This document shows, one piece after another, positions 1 to 10,307 of a stretch of DNA of 64,000 nucleotides. The notes under the pieces were generated by a model. That model was not told the DNA's origin, made no database searches, and saw only the letters and a program-made list of their open reading frames with translations. The stretch lies in the NCBI RefSeq assembly GCF_963583255.1, contig NC_084814.1, positions 18,205,164-18,269,163 of the forward strand, read 5' to 3'. The stretch comes from Pyrus communis. Lineage: Eukaryota > Streptophyta > Magnoliopsida > Rosales > Rosaceae. The position numbers and the translations under genes are program-made. Position 1 is the stretch's first letter. Each line of letters begins with the position of its first letter.

Positions 1-1955
1 ATGGTTTTTGGGTCTTAAATGGTGTGCCCAAGGGGCCCACCTTGCTTTTGTGTCCTCGGTCTCTCTCCTCTCTGTTCTCCCCCGAGTCAACCTCTTCTTT
101 CTCTCTCTTTCAGTTCTCAACTCCCTCTCACTCTTTCTCCCTCTTACCCTTGTTCTCCCTCCCTGTACACCCTCATCTCCCTCATCATCAATCACCACAA
201 CAACAACAAAACATCATCACCACCACCCCTGCGTTCTAAAAAACGAAGAAAGAACACCACAAACCCTTCTTTTCTTTTCAGCTGGTATTGTTCATCATCT
301 TCTCCATCGTGTTTCGTATTTTTTTGACATTGGTATGCTTCTAAAAAACCCTTGGGATGTGTTTTAGGGTTAGATCGAAGCTTATGTTAAGTTGTGTCTA
401 CGTTTGAATCGCAGAAATAGCTCAGAGTAGCTTTTCTAAATTTTTCGGCGAGCATCGCCCCTTTCGAGGCAATTTCTGGGCAAACCACGATGAGTTGGTT
501 GGCGTGCAAGGTATTAATCTTTTTGTCTCACAGAGTACTACAACTTTCGTTTTTGTTTCACCTAATTTCGTTGAGTATTGAAGAAGTTATATCCATTTGA
601 ATCTTACCCAGTTTCCGGCGACCTCCAAGGCTTTCGTGGTGTTTTCCGGCCAACCCTCGGTGAGTTAGCTAGGAGGTACTGTTCTTTTCGTCTTTTTGAG
701 AACTATGACTTTTATGTTTGGATCACTTGATTTGGTTGAGTAACGAAGAAGTTATGGGCGTTTGAAGTTTGCCGAGAAACCGGTCAAAGAGTGGCCAGAA
801 AACCACCCTCAACCCAAGCCTTTGGGTCGGGTTACCCAACCATTTTACCCAAGCCCTTGGGCCAAGCCTTTAGGGCAGAACCCAAGTTTTAGGCCCAGCC
901 CAGGTTCCAAAACCCATCAGAACCCAAGTCCCTTTTAAACCAAAACCTTGGGCCTCTGTGACCCAAGCCCAATCCGTTTTAAAACCGAAACCCATCAGAA
1001 CCTAAACCCAAGTCCAAACCCTTTGACTCAACTCGGATCCAAGCCCAGACCCAATTGACCCGGTCAGACCCGGACCCATGACCGTTGACTTTTGACCAGT
1101 CAACGATCAGTGTTGACTTTGACTTTGACCTGTCAACGGTCATCGTTGACTTTTTAGGTTTTCGTTCGAGACTTCTCCTAGGCTAATTTTGATGTCCTGG
1201 ACCTATTTTTGAAGTCCGTTTTCCCAAATTCAATCGTTTGAGTAGAATTTGACTAAATGTACCCTTTTTGTGCTTAGGGGCAATTAATTGTGGCGTTTCG
1301 GTCTTTGCTAGTTGCGTGGCTCTTCGGCGGCTAAGTACTGTGAGTGGACCCCTTCTAAAAATGCATGTTTTTATAGTAGAAATGCATACATGAAAAGTAT
1401 GATTTGATGACTATGTTTTATGAGATAACATGCTTACTAAGGCTAGTTTGAATTATTACTATTTTTCCTATAACCCGTGTTCTTATAATATATCTGATGG
1501 ATGACGATATGATATTTAGAACATGTTTAGAACACCTCTTTATAGTATAGATGATGGATGACTTTATACTATGAAGTTGTTTTTCAATATATGTATGTTC
1601 AATGGTTTTGTACTTACATAGTGATCCTTATTCTGCTACGGGACGTAGGGATAGATTATGGTCCGTCCCAGGTAACGATTTGGTGTTGGCATAGGGCCTG
1701 GAGTGTGTTTCCTCTGGCTATTAGCAAAGAGATGGGGAGCCGGCATGGGGTCTGTAGTGTATTTTCCTTTGACTGTCTGCTCAGAGACGAGGAGCCAGCA
1801 TGGGGCCTGGGGGTTATCGGACATTCACTAGTGATTATTAAATATACAAGTTATAATTTGAGACATTGAACGGCATGCTAGGTTTCAAAAAACCTATGTT
1901 TAACATGATATATATGTGTTTTCATAAAACCTGGGGGTTAGTACGTTGATAACTG

Positions 1956-2012
<57 letters not shown>

Positions 2013-2405
2013 CTTGGTCCACTCATGTTTTTTTTCCGCCCCCTTAAGGACCTAGGAACGAGGATTACAATCTGAGCTATGAGGCATTCCCCTACCAGTG
2101 ATATCTTGCTATATTCTCTACTTCGGCATATATTGTAATAGAACATTTCTATCTTAAATTTCCGCTTGTACTCTGTAATAGACGTATGCTCTGAACATGT
2201 CACGCATTTTCTAAATGTTAAATTGTTAGTTGTTGAACTTTAGTATTGTGTTATTCGTTCCTATTGCATGATTAATTACAATATTTCTGCATGTGTCACA
2301 TGTTCGTAGCTTTTGCATAAATTAAATGGCTTTCGCCACCTTGAGGGTGTCAGCCAGCACGTGACCATCCCGATGTCCCTAGGACATCGGGGTTAGGGCA
2401 TGTCA
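1..2405. repeat. Long non-coding LTR-like block (probable Ty3/gypsy LTR, truncated by the window)
   Basis: No credible coding frame. The block contains runs of 'cccaagccc' and 'gttgactt' motifs (780-1150) and ends near 2340-2405 with 'ggttagggcatgtca', which looks like the 3' edge of a long plant gypsy LTR. The short ORFs at the left end are serine/leucine-rich, overlap in several frames and look like translated low-complexity DNA. The LTR assignment is from pattern memory. The left border is outside the window and no primer-binding site follows, so it may be a solo LTR. Confidence 0.45.
1957..2010. repeat. (TA)n microsatellite
   Basis: About 27 uninterrupted TA units inside the LTR-like block. 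Confidence 0.95.
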
Positions 2406-2639
2406 CTTTATCCGACATTTTTCCTCTGCTTTTATTGCGTTCTGTCTTTTCCTTCATCCCCATCCCACTATGTGCTCGGATCGGCGGGCTCTAATGAGAA
2501 AATGGATACCAAATTCACTTCCCTCCCTCACTTCCCTTCCCCCAACCAGCATGCTCCCATCGAGGCCAAGTGTTGGGTATTTTACGTACCCTTTAGCCTC
2601 ACTCTCTACCCATATGTTACTTTGTTTGTATATATTTGC

Positions 2640-2720
2640 AGGGGTTTGTGAAGAGGACTTGGATATGATGTCTATTTTCTTTGTTCAGAGTTTTGCTTCC
2701 TCCAAGGATGTGACAATGAT
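2640..2720. repeat. Fragment shared with 18838-18920
   Basis: This stretch, with 'gatgtctattttctttg' and 'agttttgcttcctcc', recurs with few changes at 18838-18920. It is a dispersed repeat fragment of unknown origin. No gene is recognised here. Confidence 0.6.
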
Positions 2721-5187
2721 AGGAGCATATTCATGCGACTTAAATGGCTTGTTCTCGTGCATTTACGTTATGTTTCTTTAGTTATTTTAGTACTTTAAGC
2801 TATTTTCGTGTGTTTGTAGGTTCTAAGGGCAAGGTATGCAAAAGGATGCCTTTTGGAGCCTTTTGGAGCAAACTAGAGATTGGAATGGATATCATATGCT
2901 TGGAGCCAAGAGGATGGACGAAATTGAAGACTTGAAGTAGGAAAGTTAAATCCTAAAAGACCTCATGTTTGAGCATCATTGAAGACTCCTACGCATTTTA
3001 GAACACGAAAACAACATTCCTTGCAACCTTAGGACAATGCCGTGTGTTTCCTTGTGTCTCCCTTCCTTGCCATGCAAGGAAGGGCTTTGTTCCCTATCTT
3101 AAACACTTCCACATATCATTCACCACTTATCATACATCACATATCATTCATCACTTATCATCAACACTTATCACTTATCATAATCACATATCATACACTT
3201 ATCATCACCACTTATCACTTATCATAATCACATATCATTACTTATCATCACCACTTATCACCTAACACAAAACCTTGCAGCCACATCCATTCCACCTCAT
3301 TGCACATGCATCTTCATCCACCACACATTCCAGCCCATTCCTACACATGTGCCGTGCATCTCCACAATCCCATTCATCAACACATGCATTCACATGTTTT
3401 CACAACCTAATTCACATGCACATTCATCCACCTTTCTCCCTAAAACCGTGCACATGCAAACACATTCACCCACATGCACCCTTTATTCTTTCATCATTCC
3501 ATCCACTCATTCATCAAACCACTCCCATCCATTTCATCATTGCAAACATTCAAACAAACACCACACATTGCCGTGACTCTTCACTCCCATTTCCAGCTTT
3601 TCCTTTGCATTCCCCCTTTAATCAACACATGCATCCCCTCACCAAGAAATCATTCATTCCACATGCACCCAGAAATCACTCAATGCCGTGAGTTCCCATT
3701 GCATTTCCAGCTTTGCACATGCATTCACTCACCACAAACAAGTCACATGCATTCATCAACATATCTAGCTGTCATTCACATGCATTTCATTCATCATTTC
3801 CACCCCCACATGTCCCTTTAATCCACATGCATTTCCACCTAGCTTTCCACCTCACAACCACCAGAAATCAACCAAAACCGTGCATTCCCTTTCATTTATG
3901 TCAAAGCACATGCACTCCCACCCTTTAATCACATGCATAAATCAGCCACATGTATCTCCCATCACCATTTCAGATTTCCACCCACCTCCTAGCTGTCATG
4001 TTCCCTCTTATTTACCTATAAATAAGCATGCATTTCAGCCACAATTTACACACACTCATTCATACACATTTCATTCACTCCTCCATTTCAGAAATTCATC
4101 CATTGTACATACCACCAACACTTCCCCCTTTTGTGCCGTGAGTTTCCCTATTAATCCAAACACCATCCTTCCATTTTCACCACTACCCAAACCATTCACA
4201 CCATCAAACTATCCTTAGACCTTGTGTTACAACGAAGAGGAAGAGAAGAGTGCCTAAACGTTCATACAATTCAAGTTTGAGTTGTTGGAATGTTTAGGTG
4301 TTTCTTTGATTTCAATGTTTAATTTCAATACTCTTTGTTTTGTACGTATGAGGAATGGAAGAGAAGAGTGCCTAAACGTTCATACAATTCAAGTTTGAGT
4401 TGTTGGAATGTTTAGGTGTTTCTTTGATTCTCTTTGTTTTGTACCATGAGGAACTAAAACCCCCTTGGCTAGGGGGTAATTCGAAATATATGTTTATGCT
4501 TGCATTTTGATTTGATTACTTCTAATTACATTTCATAAGTTGTGAATTCAATTTGTTTAACTGTTTTATTGATAACCTATTTATGTATGTTTATTGAGAG
4601 TGCACGCTTAATTTTCATGCATGAATATGACGCTAGAATATAAGTGAGTTTCACCTAATAGTTATGAACTTATATTCACAAGTAGTGGAGGTTGCTTATA
4701 AACAATCGCGTTAAATAAATTCTTGGCATAAGTTTCATGCAATCATAGTAACGAATGCCTCGTCAACACTTATAGTTTTCAAAGAACTTAATGATTCTTG
4801 CTTGTATCTCTATTAAGCAATTCATGTAGGAAACTTGTGGGGAATGCTTTGGGTTGTCGTATGCAATCATCCAATTCATTAACTTAAGGAAAACTTGACG
4901 GTTAATTTAAGCGGACCTAATTAACCCGGGGTGATGAGTTTCATAATTTATTGAAATGCAATTGGAAATCGTTTTATTATGCAAGTGTAACATGTGTGGA
5001 GATGAACCCCTTGGCTAGCATCCATTCATTCCATTTCATCAATTTCATATTTACATCCTGTCTAGTTTATTAACTTGTTTCATTAAATAAATTTAATCAA
5101 AACTCTTAAAAACACAAACTAAGACACTTTCTAACTAAATTAGACAATAAAGTCAAGGGGGATTGGGTTTTGAGGACAATGTTTGAT
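2721..5187 (+). mobile_element. Non-coding LTR-retrotransposon remnant (Tat/LARD-like)
   Basis: The stretch contains a 'TATCATTCATCACTTATCA' simple-repeat field (about 3105-3265), then a long A/C-rich field with many 'cacatgcatt' motifs (3270-4220). Its ORFs, rich in His, Pro, Ser and Thr, overlap in all three plus frames, as expected of repeat DNA and not of genes. A 72-bp segment is repeated directly at about 4240-4311 and 4358-4429. The 'gagtgcacgctt' phrase near 4600 and the purine tract at 5188 suit a Tat-type retrotransposon end. Classification is an inference. Confidence 0.4.
4240..4429. repeat. Direct duplication of a 72-bp unit
   Basis: The unit begins 'gaagagaagagtgcctaaac' and ends 'ggtgtttctttgatt'. 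It occurs at about 4240-4311 and again at 4358-4429, apparently without change, separated by about 46 bp. Confidence 0.9.
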
Positions 5188-5208
5188 TTAAGTGTGGGGG
5201 GGGGGGGG
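5188..5208 (+). other. Polypurine tract of an LTR retrotransposon
   Basis: 'ttaagtgtg' followed by 13 or more G. This is the usual form of the polypurine tract before the 3' LTR in plant gypsy elements of the Tat/Athila group. A weaker second tract, 'gagtgtgggggag', lies near 6030. Confidence 0.5.
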
Positions 5209-6145
5209 TAACTAAGTATATTTAATGCAAATTCGTGGGATTTTATCACCCATAACTTCAAATATTGTTCCTTGCTGTTTTAAGGTGTTTTTAAGTTGTT
5301 TTAGAGTGTTTTAGTATGTTTTGTTTTTATAACTCCGAAAATCACATAAAAATTTGAAAAACATGTTTTAAAAAAGCCTAAAAAGAGTGTTTTGAGTCGT
5401 TCTTGTGTGTTTGTGTCTTAGGGTACCTTCCAACACAATGATTAGGATTTGGTTTGTAATTGCATGACGGTTAAAAAGAGTTATTAACATAGAGAAAAGT
5501 TTGATTTACTCTTGGTATATGCTTGGTTATGGTTATAATGTATGACTTCACATGCAATCATAAAAGAAAAATTCGTTTTAGTAACATGCTTGAAGGAAGG
5601 AACTCAAACAAACGCTACAACCCTGTGAGACTCGAGCCATTACCTTCTTTGGAGAGTTATTTTCTGTGATTCTTTGTTTTCTAAAGTTGTTGCATGATCT
5701 CATTATTCCTTGCTTGGTTGCTACTTAGAATGCAATTGTATCATGATAGAACTAAATGCTAGAAATTATATCCGTTTCATTCAAAGCATGACATTGAATT
5801 GCATAACATATATCAAGATGAAGTTGTGTAGTTGCCACCATAGCCAAATAGCCTTACTTCCCATATTTCGTATATATTAGTTTTAACTCCGTTGAGCCTC
5901 GTTTAGCCTATTTTCTTTGCTAACCACATCACCCCTTACCTAGCCTAGAGTAGGACTTTCCTATACCCTTGTTCTTAAAGTATAGTGAGCATGACTTAAA
6001 TGAATTCCTTTTGAGTTACATTATGCAAGAAAATGAGTGTGGGGGAGTAAAAGTTTGTTCTTACGTTTATATGTATGTTTTGAGATTCAAAAGAAAAAGA
6101 AGAAGAAAAGAAAAAAGATACTAAACATGGAGAAAGATGGAGCCT
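5209..6145. other. Non-coding retrotransposon flank
   Basis: AT-rich and with no supportable gene. It lies between the purine tract and the antisense ORF and is probably part of the same LTR-element remnant. Confidence 0.4.
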
Positions 6146-6817
6146 TCACAGAGGTTGTTTACGTGAAGCCCCACTACGAGGCGTCGAAGCGGGAGGCATA
6201 GAAGCGGGAGGCATCGGAGCGGAAGGCATCGGAGCGGAAGGCATCGGAGCGGGAGGCATCGGAGCTAGAGCATTCCAGGCCTCAATACTTGGCCAAACGC
6301 TGGATGACCCAAGAAAAAGGTGCCTCTGGAGACAAGCCGTAAGCCTTTGACGGTCACTTTGAATTCGACCCTCAGATTCTTGCAGCTCATCAAGCTTCCT
6401 CTTCATGCCCGACGAATAGTTATTTGCAAGCACATGCAAACTTCTATTCTCGTACTTAAGCTGCTGTATCTCTTGCTTAAGACTTTCCACCTCTGCCATC
6501 ATTGATTCCACCTGACGGGAGCGGGCAAGCAGGCGTTGGCCCATGTTGGACACAGAGCTCGCACACTGAACACTAAGAGCGAGGGACTCTTGAACGGCCA
6601 ACTCATCGGACCGTCCTGACAACAGCCTATTATCTTTTGGAGTGAGGAGGTTCCTAGCTACTATTGTAGCTGTTGTGGCGTCCTGCATCACGGAGTCTTC
6701 ACCTGTAAGAGGACCGTTAGAAGATAAGAAAGAAGGGCGCCATACGTTACCTTGACGCGGCGCGCCCGTATCACTGCTGAGACTCAATTCTAAGCTAAGG
6801 TTCGATGGGTTTGCCAT
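6146..6817 (-). CDS. Antisense ORF of a Tat/LARD-type retrotransposon, coiled-coil protein
   Basis: An intact 223-residue frame begins MANPSNLSLELSLSS. Residues about 85-160 form a heptad-rich coiled coil that includes the phrase ESLKQEIQQLKYENRSL. The C terminus is a short tandem repeat of PMPSA/PMPPA units caused by a roughly 15-bp DNA repeat at 6180-6260. I recall this protein family as repetitive in woody dicot genomes, where it is carried antisense at the 3' side of Tat-lineage retrotransposons. Its function is unknown. The opposite strand carries the purine-rich retrotransposon tracts (5188, 6030), which fits an antisense position. It could instead be a captured host gene. It is open from ATG to stop, so it may be translated. 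Confidence 0.6.
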   Translation of the reverse strand: MANPSNLSLELSLSSDTGAPRQGNVWRPSFLSSNGPLTGEDSVMQDATTATIVARNLLTPKDNRLLSGRSDELAVQESLALSVQCASSVSNMGQRLLARSRQVESMMAEVESLKQEIQQLKYENRSLHVLANNYSSGMKRKLDELQESEGRIQSDRQRLTACLQRHLFLGSSSVWPSIEAWNALAPMPPAPMPSAPMPSAPMPPASMPPASTPRSGASRKQPL

Positions 6818-7289
6818 TTTTCAAAAGTGTTCAAAGAGAAGGGGTGGATGGAGTTAAAATTTCAAAGGGCCGGAGACGATGTTCAAGAATGGGAAATCTT
6901 CAGAATGTGTATGTTGGCAGTGATCGATACCTCTATAAGAAGCCAAGGCGACGCGTCCACCGATTCAAAAAGCCGGAATTTCCGGCGTAATTTAGGCGAC
7001 GCTTTCTCGGCTTTTCAGAAGACGTGTTCAACTTTGTCAAAAGATTTCTTCTTTTCAGAAAACACGTGGAGGCCATCATCGCAACTACACATCTTTAGCC
7101 GACAAGCGCAAAGTTCGGCGACGCTTTCTCTGCTTTTCAGAAAACGTGTGCAACTTTGTCAAAAGGAGCCGCATCCGCACTACTACGTGTCGTTCAGAAA
7201 GCGAAGGGGCGTCGTTCAGAAATCGAAGAGGCGCCACTGTTTCAAAAAGCCGGATTTGCGGGATCAAAACGTTTGTCGACAAGGGTAAA
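6818..7289. repeat. Upstream region of the antisense ORF with an internal direct repeat
   Basis: A segment of about 48 bp ('gacgctttctc-gcttttcag' through 'caactttgtcaaaag') is present at about 6998-7045 and 7115-7165. Overlapping ORFs on both strands here share no recognisable domain. Confidence 0.5.
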
Positions 7290-7530
7290 AGAACAATACC
7301 ACCAGACAACGGCGTCAGCGTGGTCATTGTTGCTGGAGAGTAGGGTTTTGTTGTTTGTTTTTTGTAACCTTCATGCCTAAGCTAGTGTGGGTCTTCCATT
7401 GTTTCTTGAGTTGCCGCTCTCATTTTGTTGGGCCTTTTACTTTGTCTGTAATTGTCTACCTGATTCTTTTTGTGCCTTATACTAGTTTTTAATGTAATGA
7501 AAATTATCTTCGTGATAAATAAAAAATAAA
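7290..7530 (+). repeat. Left copy of a local duplication (partner 18925-19145)
   Basis: From 'tggtcattgttgctggag' to the A-rich end at about 7530 this matches 18930-19145 with modest divergence. The A-rich tail and 'ctagtttttaatgta' ending resemble the 3' end of a non-LTR element. It is the first of several collinear blocks shared by 7.3-8.2 kb and 18.8-20.4 kb. Confidence 0.75.
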
Positions 7531-7545
7531 AATAAAAGATTACTT

Positions 7546-7640
7546 TTTTTAGTACATCGATATTTTTACACTAAGGGGAAGGGGAGTTCGGCTAAACCAC
7601 ACAATAAACAGCCTAATTTGGTATCGAAGTTGTCATCCAC
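7546..7640 (-). repeat. SINE-like fragment
   Basis: The stretch 'agtacatcgatatttttacac' through 'taatttggtatcgaagttg' looks like a truncated short interspersed element in reverse orientation. Evidence is only general resemblance. Confidence 0.3.
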
Positions 7641-7744
7641 TTAAACCTTCAATATACTCCATGGCTGCAAGGCCTTTTGACTTGCCTACTAGGGTTTTTT
7701 TAAATTATTTTCTTTCATTTTATATTTTGTGTCTTGTAACATTC

Positions 7745-7943
7745 GGATTAGGATCCTCTTCGAGGCAACCGGTCGGGATCCTCCTGACTAGTGTTAGTGG
7801 ACCTTTAGATTTTTATCCAACGGCTACAATTATTATAATTTTTAGAAGACCTCATTTTTTGTAGCCGTAAGATAAAAATCCAACGATCTACTAACACTGG
7901 TCAAGAAGATCCTGACCAGTTGCCTTGATGAGGATCCTAATCC
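7745..7943. mobile_element. Mutator-type MITE with 9-bp target duplication
   Basis: This 199-bp element starts GGATTAGGATCC and ends GGATCCTAATCC. Its two halves pair over about 70 bp, giving long terminal inverted repeats. It is flanked by a perfect 9-bp direct repeat GTAACATTC at 7736-7744 and 7944-7952. The paralogous block at 19270-19278 has a single GTAACATTC with no insertion between the same flanks, so it is an empty site. A 9-bp duplication and long inverted repeats fit the Mutator superfamily. No coding capacity. Confidence 0.92.
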
Positions 7944-8049
7944 GTAACATTCACCTGACCATTGGGCTATCCACAATGGGTAGGATTCCAAACTTTTATA
8001 AAGGAATAGAAAAATCAAAACAATAATAAAAAATAAGAAAATACCTAGC

Positions 8050-8200
8050 AGTCAACTACCTTCTTCTCGATCAAGCACCCCCTTCCCCACTGCTTTGCCA
8101 TGGCCCCTTTTATTTCACACCTACAACCTTGTCCCTAACTAGGCCTCTCTATCCTTATCTTTATTTCTCTCCCTAGAGTAGTCGCAAAAGCGTAGAGATC
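8050..8200 (+). repeat. Local duplication, partner 20255-20405
   Basis: Both copies carry 'aagcacccccttccccactg' and run to 'ctccctagagtagtcgca'. In the right copy the next bases are RPW8 coding sequence (20412). Here they are unrelated, so 8198 and 20411 mark a duplication or deletion breakpoint. Confidence 0.85.
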
Positions 8201-9090
8201 TTGATGGTGGTTCGAATGAGGCTATAAAGCCGTGGTGGCTAGGTTTGGAGCTGGAGGAGCTGCTTCTGTTGTACATTCAGAATCACACACCGAAAGCACC
8301 TTGAATGGATAAAGCTAAATAACTGCTTCCCAGTCTTATGTATCTGTTAGGCCCCAACCATTGCTATTGTTGCTTTCTTAACCCAAACCCAGATTGTGAC
8401 CGAAATCTATATCAAAATTCAATCTCCGACCCAATTCCTTCATGGGTATTTACCATTCACCTTAAAATTATAATCTTTTTTTGTGCATGATTGAAGAGAT
8501 TGGGATGAAAAATGATAATTTGTAGCGAGGGAGACAGAGGTAGTTAGGGCTCTAACTTTTTTATTTTTAATTTGTTTTTTTTATTAATATTTAACGTTTT
8601 AATTTGTTTTTTTTATTTTATGTATTTATATAAAAAATTAGTAAATAAAAATAGAGTTTTTCTTTAATTATATGGGGAAATTAGTATAGATTTTTTACTC
8701 AAAGGTTTATATGAAAGAAAATTCAACAATCAAGTAATTGTAGTGTAATGTTTCAAACACGAGGGAATTTTGTGAAAACTTGATAAATCTCATGATGTAT
8801 TAGTGTAATTAATCCGATATTTTTTTATACAATAATATAATTACACTAACATGATGAAAGAATAAATCAGTTGCACTATCATTATTTTTTAAATTCAAAC
8901 TTAAGACTTTTCGCTCACAAGTAAAAAAAAAAAAAAAAATTTATATAACTAATTTGTAGTACTAAGTAGCTTTTGATTGAAGTTAATTTGCTAGGTAATT
9001 ATAAGGGGGTTGATTTGTTTAAGAGTCTGACTCATTCACCGATTAGATTTATTAAAATATTTTCTAATATTTTATAATTCATAAACACAA
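8201..9090. other. AT-rich intergenic DNA, no gene seen
   Basis: No domain-bearing frame. Poly-A at about 8924-8939. Confidence 0.6.
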
Positions 9091-9407
9091 GATTGGCGAC
9101 AAAGACAAATATTAGAAAATAGAAACCAGTGGTCAGCTGAATGAGTCAGACTCTTAAAAAAGTCAACCCCTTTACATTTCCACCTAACCCGAAACCTGTA
9201 GCTTCTTTTGGGTGAGGAAGGCTTCGTGGAGGCTGGGCACAGGAGGAGCATCCATATCCGCTTCATGGTCCGCCACCAACTGCCACCGGATTCGAGCAAA
9301 ACTGGTCTGAATCCGACTGATCAGTAATAAGGTTGGTCATTTAGATCGAATCGAATACAAGTTTTCTGTTTTTTTGCGTGTTGGGAGTTTTCGGAAGCTC
9401 GTATATC
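9091..9407 (+). promoter_or_regulatory. Duplicated promoter/5' leader of an RPW8 gene
   Basis: The block from 'attagaaaatagaaaccag' to the ATG at 9408 is repeated nearly base for base at 24597-24882, upstream of another RPW8 start. Conservation over about 300 bp up to and past the start codon suggests promoter and leader were copied with the gene. No TATA box or factor site is assigned. Confidence 0.6.
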
Positions 9408-10058
9408 ATGGCAGTGGCTTTGGTTGGAGGGGCTGCGACGGGAGCACTGTTTGGAGTACTGTATGATGTCGTAAAGGAATCGATGGGAAGGACTGTTATG
9501 CAGTACAAACCCCTCCTTGAAGATCTCAAGTTCACACTAGACTGTTTACGACCGCGGATCATCCAAGAGATAGGAGATCATAACGTGGCACTGGGTCTCC
9601 CAAACGATGACATAGAACGTCTCCAACAACAAATGGAGGAGGGTATAAAGCTCGTTGGCAGGTTAGCGAAGCTTAGCATGTGGAACTGCTACGTCTTGTG
9701 CAGTTGCTGCAAATGCTCGGAGCCGAGCTACACCGATCGACTTATTCAATTGGATAGGTCTCTTAGAGCACTGTTAGAAGTGCTGAGGTTGCAGGAAAGC
9801 CAGGGACATGAAGGAGAACTTGCTTTTGAATAGGAAGATATACGAAAAACAAGATGAATTGGCAACAAGGCAGTCGGAAATACTGAAAATAGCAGGGGAG
9901 ATACTGCGAGCGCAGCAGGAAGATAAGGGTGTGCAAGAGCTTTCAGGAAGTAGTGCACAAACTGTGGTGCAGAAGCAAATTGGAGGCAGTGGTGTGCAGC
10001 AAGCGGCATCAATAAACAGAGGAGGAGCTGCTCTAGGAGCAGTGTTTGAGGTACTATT
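9408..10058 (+). pseudogene. RPW8 gene, 5' part: first RPW8 domain, frameshifted, and start of a second RPW8 domain cut by Copia
   Basis: The frame from ATG 9408 starts MAVALVGGAATGALFGVLYD and contains an RPW8-type N-terminal hydrophobic segment and four-helix region (to about 9790), with LEDLKFTLDCLRPRI and YTDRLIQLDRSLRALLEVLR. RPW8 domains occur in RPW8 proteins and ADR1/NRG1 helper NLRs, which act at membranes in plant cell-death immunity. Near 9795 the reading shifts by one: the sister copies read [11 protein letters not shown], while here that phrase continues only in another frame from 9799. The second frame runs through a linker to GGAALGAVFEVLF, the start of a second RPW8 domain. 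It ends at 10058, where the Copia element begins. The remainder resumes at 15785. The frameshift makes the 5' part non-functional unless a later start is used. Confidence 0.8.
10054..10058. other. Target-site duplication CTATT, left
   Basis: CTATT precedes the left LTR and recurs at 15785-15789 after the right LTR. Removing one copy plus the element restores the RPW8 frame EVLF-SAVQQ. Confidence 0.93.
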
Positions 10059-10300
10059 TATTAACAGATGAAATCAATCACCAGATTTAACAATTGAAGA
10101 AGGAAAGATTAAACGAAGAAAGCTTGAGGAAGAAGAAGGCTCGAAATCTTTCTATCTGTTTATTACCAAATGAATGAATCTTAACAATACAGAGAGGGAA
10201 AAAGTCTTATATATCTACTTCTAAAACTACTAAGCTTATCACATAAGCTAACATAAAAGCTATGCTGATGTGGATGCTGATGTGTCACCTATACTCAATA
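10059..10300 (-). repeat. Copia LTR (3' LTR of the minus-strand element)
   Basis: In element sense it begins TATTGAGTATAGG and ends TGTTAATA. It lacks the 15 bp 'gcaattgctgacatg' seen in the other LTR and appears otherwise identical. Confidence 0.95.
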
Positions 10301-10307
10301 CCCCCCC

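Noticed and set aside
8..367. Overlapping ORFs at the left edge
   Set aside because: Low-complexity Ser/Leu/His sequence open in several frames at once, no domain; translated CT- and CA-rich DNA.
3105..3265. CRISPR-like spaced repeats
   Set aside because: Simple 'cacttatcatca' tandem repeats without unique spacers, in a plant genome.
3042..4218. His/Pro/Ser-rich ORFs, up to 138 residues
   Set aside because: All three plus frames are open because the DNA is a 'cacatgcatt' repeat field; no start context or domain.
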